IMG/VR virus record: IMGVR_UViG_3300048672_001213
Span: 1 to 23,400 of that record
Direction: 5' to 3' (one strand)
Source of the DNA: a virus
DNA: 23,400 bases
Below the pieces are notes generated by a model. That model saw only the letters and a list, made by a program, of their open reading frames with translations. It was not told where the DNA came from and did not search any database. Both the position numbers and the translations under genes were made by a program. Positions 21,163 through 23,400 of this stretch are shown in pieces (the first letter of the stretch is position 1; each line of letters starts with the position of its first letter).

Positions 21163-21906
21163 CTATTGCTCAATAATTGCAATATCAGGACATATTTCTA
21201 TGATTTTTGAAAGCTGCTCATCAATGACTTTATCTCTGATATCTTCCATTGTCTGATTAGCAGCAGGAGAAAGCAAAACAAAAGCTACTTCTCTTCCATT
21301 AACCTGGGCAAATGTTTCAACTTCAAGAGTTTCAGCAGGCGTGCCTTTAAAAATTGGTATTTTAAGCGTAAAAACAGGAGGAAGATTACTATTAACTGTT
21401 TGAGCAAATTTATCAGTTCTATCACCGTTTTCCTTGGCTGAACGCTCGATGCTATTATTAACCGTTGCAGTAAAATTCATTAGTTCAGTAACTAATCTCA
21501 TATTTTCTGCTTTATCCGTAAAAAATGCACGATTCATTTTAAAGAACATTCCAAGCTCTGTAGGGGTCCAAACCTTTCCGGTATTAATACCAAACTCAAT
21601 AAATTTTGGATGTTCTGCAAGAGTTCCAAGAACACTTCCCTGCAGGTATTCATCGCTTTCGTTGGTTACAAGCTTAATACTTATTTTCTCACGATTAACC
21701 AAAATATGACAACGCTTCTGATTAATCTGATACTCTTGGTCTTTCCTCTTTGAAAGAAATTCTTGTACTGAACTGATAACACCTTCAAGTTTCAGCTTTA
21801 CTGGTGGTTTTACAGCTAATTCATTTACTTCTGATACTTCGCGAACAATAATTTCAGCTTTAGACATTCCTGGGGCAAGATTTACTTGCAATTTTTCATT
21901 TTGCAT
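21163..21906 (-). CDS. Conserved hypothetical phage protein, 247 residues
   Basis: This 247-residue protein has SVQEFLSKRKDQEYQI near 46-61, ISIKLVTNESDEYLQGSVLG, KVWTPTELGMFFKMNRAF at about 111-128, and a C-terminal beta segment FTLKIPIFKGTPAETLEVET then a helix EDIRDKVIDEQLSKI. I have seen similar layouts in uncharacterised phage proteins next to recombination genes (DUF2303-like is possible), but I cannot assign one firmly. It appears somewhat less AT-rich than its neighbours. It probably forms one unit with the gene upstream (26-nt gap) and ends at a hairpin terminator. Single-strand DNA handling would fit the context, unproven. Confidence 0.7.
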   Translation of the reverse strand: MQNEKLQVNLAPGMSKAEIIVREVSEVNELAVKPPVKLKLEGVISSVQEFLSKRKDQEYQINQKRCHILVNREKISIKLVTNESDEYLQGSVLGTLAEHPKFIEFGINTGKVWTPTELGMFFKMNRAFFTDKAENMRLVTELMNFTATVNNSIERSAKENGDRTDKFAQTVNSNLPPVFTLKIPIFKGTPAETLEVETFAQVNGREVAFVLLSPAANQTMEDIRDKVIDEQLSKIIEICPDIAIIEQ

Positions 21907-21932
21907 GATATTTAATTTTTAGAGTTTTTAAA

Positions 21933-22364
21933 TTATTCTTTGTCTGTTCCTGTGCGTACCACCTGAAAGATATTTCCTTGAAGTTCTTCTGCATAGGCTG
22001 GGCGGCTTTCAATAAGCTCACCATCCTCATTATAGAAACCAACTTCACGTGTTTCAAGGTCAATAAATTTGTAACATACCTCCGTAACATGTTCTGATTT
22101 ATTTTTTAAGCCTCTCAAAATAGAGGCTCTTAATTCAGATAGTGGCTTTAATCTTAATTTAAAAAGATTCATAGTCGACTTTTTTTCATCTTCTATATCG
22201 TTGATTTCGATTGCTGTTTCTGAAAGCTCTTCTTTCATTTTAAGCAATTGCTCTGGAGTAAATCTTTTCATGTACCCCTTTTGCTCTACTGAGTCGCAAT
22301 TGTCTTTTAAAAATTGAATTCTTTTTTTAGGATCTTTAATATCCTTTCCTAATTCTCTTTGCAT
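21933..22364 (-). CDS. Conserved hypothetical protein, 143 residues
   Basis: The product starts MQRELGKDIKDPKKRIQFLK, is helical and charged over residues 1-70 (FTPEQLLKMKEELSETAIEI), then has KPLSELRASILRGLKN and a beta-rich end with YKFIDLETREVGFYNEDGEL. A helical N-terminus followed by a strand-rich tail with an acidic turn suggests a small partner protein. A short overlapping frame at 21896-22090 is not a gene. I know of no function. It sits between the HTH gene and the 247-residue gene in what looks like one operon. Confidence 0.7.
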   Translation of the reverse strand: MQRELGKDIKDPKKRIQFLKDNCDSVEQKGYMKRFTPEQLLKMKEELSETAIEINDIEDEKKSTMNLFKLRLKPLSELRASILRGLKNKSEHVTEVCYKFIDLETREVGFYNEDGELIESRPAYAEELQGNIFQVVRTGTDKE

Positions 22365-22391
22365 AATTTTTGTTTTTTTGCTTATTAGCAG

Positions 22392-22679
22392 TTAATTATT
22401 AAGTTTTAAAAAATACTCTTTGAAATTCCCGCTTACTGTTCGGGATTCAATTGGAACGTTCCAAAAGTCCTTAAGGTCTTTTATCCTACGTCTTAGGTCG
22501 CCAATCCTATATTCAAGTAATGCTTGAGTAGTCGTTAGCTTTTCGCCCCTTAAAAGAGCCTCATATACTATTTTACATTGTCTGGAAAACTTCGATTTAT
22601 TGGCTTCAAAATGCTCTTGACTTCCAATGTTATTTTCATGGTGTGAAAGATTTTCAAAATCTAATATTTGCTGATTCAT
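22392..22679 (-). CDS. Small helix-turn-helix protein (HTH_39-like)
   Basis: This 95-residue protein carries the HTH_39-like block SRQCKIVYEALLRGEKLTTT followed by QALLEYRIGDLRRRIKDLKD, then a wing-like NVPIESRTVSGNFKEYFL. Residues about 50-80 would form the recognition helices. It would bind DNA, perhaps as a small regulator or a recombination accessory factor. Its start overlaps the stop of the NinB-like gene by 4 nt (ATGA). The family occurs in phages and mobile elements of Bacteroidota; its target is unknown. Confidence 0.8.
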   Translation of the reverse strand: MNQQILDFENLSHHENNIGSQEHFEANKSKFSRQCKIVYEALLRGEKLTTTQALLEYRIGDLRRRIKDLKDFWNVPIESRTVSGNFKEYFLKLNN

Positions 22680-23113
22680 AGATATTGGTTGTTTTTAATT
22701 TCATTTTCAATTTGTTGAAGCAGGGCAATATCAGTTGGCTCTGGGAGGTAAATACCAGCCTCTTTAGATGCATAGTTCCTAAACCTATTTATTGCCGTTG
22801 TCATTTGCCCTTTATCAATAATTGAGGTTGATTTATACTCTATCCTTATTTCTCCAGTTTTTTTATTAATGTATTCATATTCAAAAATGTCTTTATTGAT
22901 TTGTTTTTTAAAGACTTCTTGTTTAATATATGAGGCTGTTTCCCCATATTCTAAAGCATACCATGATATAATTAGGTGTAGGTAACTATTTTGTCGTATT
23001 GAGCGTTTTTGCTTTTTCTCGACTAATTCAAATGTTTTTCCTTTTTCCAAAAAAAATCTAAACCTTTCTATTGCCCTCTTTTTATCTAAGGCTATTTCTG
23101 AATTGAAAATCAT
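22676..23113 (-). CDS. NinB/Orf-like recombination protein
   Basis: This 145-residue protein has RSIRQNSYLHLIISWYALEY at about 43-62, a pattern like the R-S-x-x-Q-N-x-x-L-H region of lambda NinB (Orf), which helps recombinase load on SSB-coated DNA. Then come QEVFKKQINKDIF, IRIEYKSTSIIDKGQMTTAI and NYASKEAGIYLPEPTDIALL, common in Bacteroidota phage versions as I recall them. The call is from sequence pattern and context (NinG-like, DnaC-like genes nearby). An unrelated replication accessory protein is the alternative. Start MIFNSEIAL is the first in-frame ATG after the previous stop. Confidence 0.55.
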   Translation of the reverse strand: MIFNSEIALDKKRAIERFRFFLEKGKTFELVEKKQKRSIRQNSYLHLIISWYALEYGETASYIKQEVFKKQINKDIFEYEYINKKTGEIRIEYKSTSIIDKGQMTTAINRFRNYASKEAGIYLPEPTDIALLQQIENEIKNNQYL

Positions 23114-23125
23114 CTCTATTATTTA

Positions 23126-23400
23126 TTAGGTAAATTCAAGGTACTCTCCTGTTTTACAAATTTTTGTTTTGAATGGGAATTTATCTTTTGGAACTTTTTC
23201 TATGGTTTGGATTAGGTATTTTCCTCCAGTAAAAACCACTCTTGGCTCCTCACGATATTCAATCTGAAGATCTAACCTGTCTCCTTTTCCTTCGAAATTT
23301 GATGGTGAAACTTTATAATTAAGAATGATAATCTCTTTATCAAGTACTTTTGAAATATTTATTTTTTCTCCAGTAAAATTTGTAATTACAGGTTTAATAT
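23126..23400 (-). CDS. Incomplete conserved phage protein, start beyond the window
   Basis: Ninety codons are visible, ending at TAA (23126-23128). The residues run from IKPVITNFTGEKINIS through DRLDLQIEYREEPRVVF, then FTGGKYLIQTIEKVP, and end FPFKTKICKTGEYLEFT. A strand-rich chain with T-G-G-x-x-L, P-F and a final aromatic strand recalls the C-terminus of small proteins beside phage replication genes, possibly single-strand DNA binding. The N-terminus is missing, so I leave the function open. It ends 12 nt before the NinB-like gene and looks like part of the same operon. Confidence 0.6.
   Translation of the reverse strand, partial: IKPVITNFTGEKINISKVLDKEIIILNYKVSPSNFEGKGDRLDLQIEYREEPRVVFTGGKYLIQTIEKVPKDKFPFKTKICKTGEYLEFT

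Noticed and set aside
21896-22090. 64-codon frame on the minus strand
   Set aside because: It lies mostly inside the 143-residue gene at 21933-22364 in another frame, and its composition is unlike the neighbouring proteins.

Overview
The window is about 23 kb of a tailed-phage genome, or a prophage, with siphovirus architecture. The likely host is a low-GC member of the Bacteroidota, probably a Flavobacterium-like organism. This rests on very AT-rich DNA, A-rich start regions without clear Shine-Dalgarno sites, one good Bacteroidota-type promoter (TAnnTTTG with an upstream TTG), and PcfK/PcfJ-like, HTH_39-like and NinG-like genes of the kind common in phages and mobile elements of that phylum. 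No integrase, repressor or lysis cassette is visible, so prophage and lytic phage cannot be told apart here. All supported genes and both tRNAs lie on the minus strand and are transcribed from high to low coordinates. Plus-strand open frames are antisense shadows.

Replication and recombination region (23400 to about 14550): an incomplete gene at the right edge, a NinB/Orf-like protein, a small HTH protein, two conserved hypothetical genes ending at a hairpin terminator, an HNH endonuclease, a phage replication initiator with a conserved N-terminal domain, a DnaC-type helicase loader, a small coiled-coil protein, a NinG/Rap-like protein, two small unknown genes (one start codon abuts a 10-bp inverted repeat), PcfK-like and PcfJ-like genes, and a run of four small unknowns with 1-nt stop/start overlaps or short gaps. 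One of these, 75 residues long, ends in QLSLF, the textbook sliding-clamp-binding peptide.

Middle region (14550 to 12735): a Met-anticodon tRNA, a single-span membrane protein, an exported protein, a Tyr-anticodon tRNA and a 53-residue gene. The roughly 235-nt stretch at 14316-14550 has no gene but holds a palindrome almost identical to one just upstream of the tape measure gene.

Packaging and head/tail region (12734 to 1): small and large terminase; an accessory insert (AP2-type homing endonuclease-like gene, zinc-ribbon protein, 56-residue protein, lipoprotein, terminator); a putative promoter; portal; a 41-residue gene overlapping both its neighbours; prohead protease; major capsid protein; head-tail connector candidates; tail terminator candidate; major tail protein with an Ig-like domain; terminator; three genes before the tape measure, two of them overlapping; and the first 536 codons of the tape measure protein. 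The order matches the HK97-like structural operon.

I see no clearly new defence or genetic system. The best leads are the QLSLF-tailed protein, the terL-portal accessory insert, the overlapping pair before the tape measure gene, the start-codon hairpin, the repeated palindrome and the membrane/exported protein pair.
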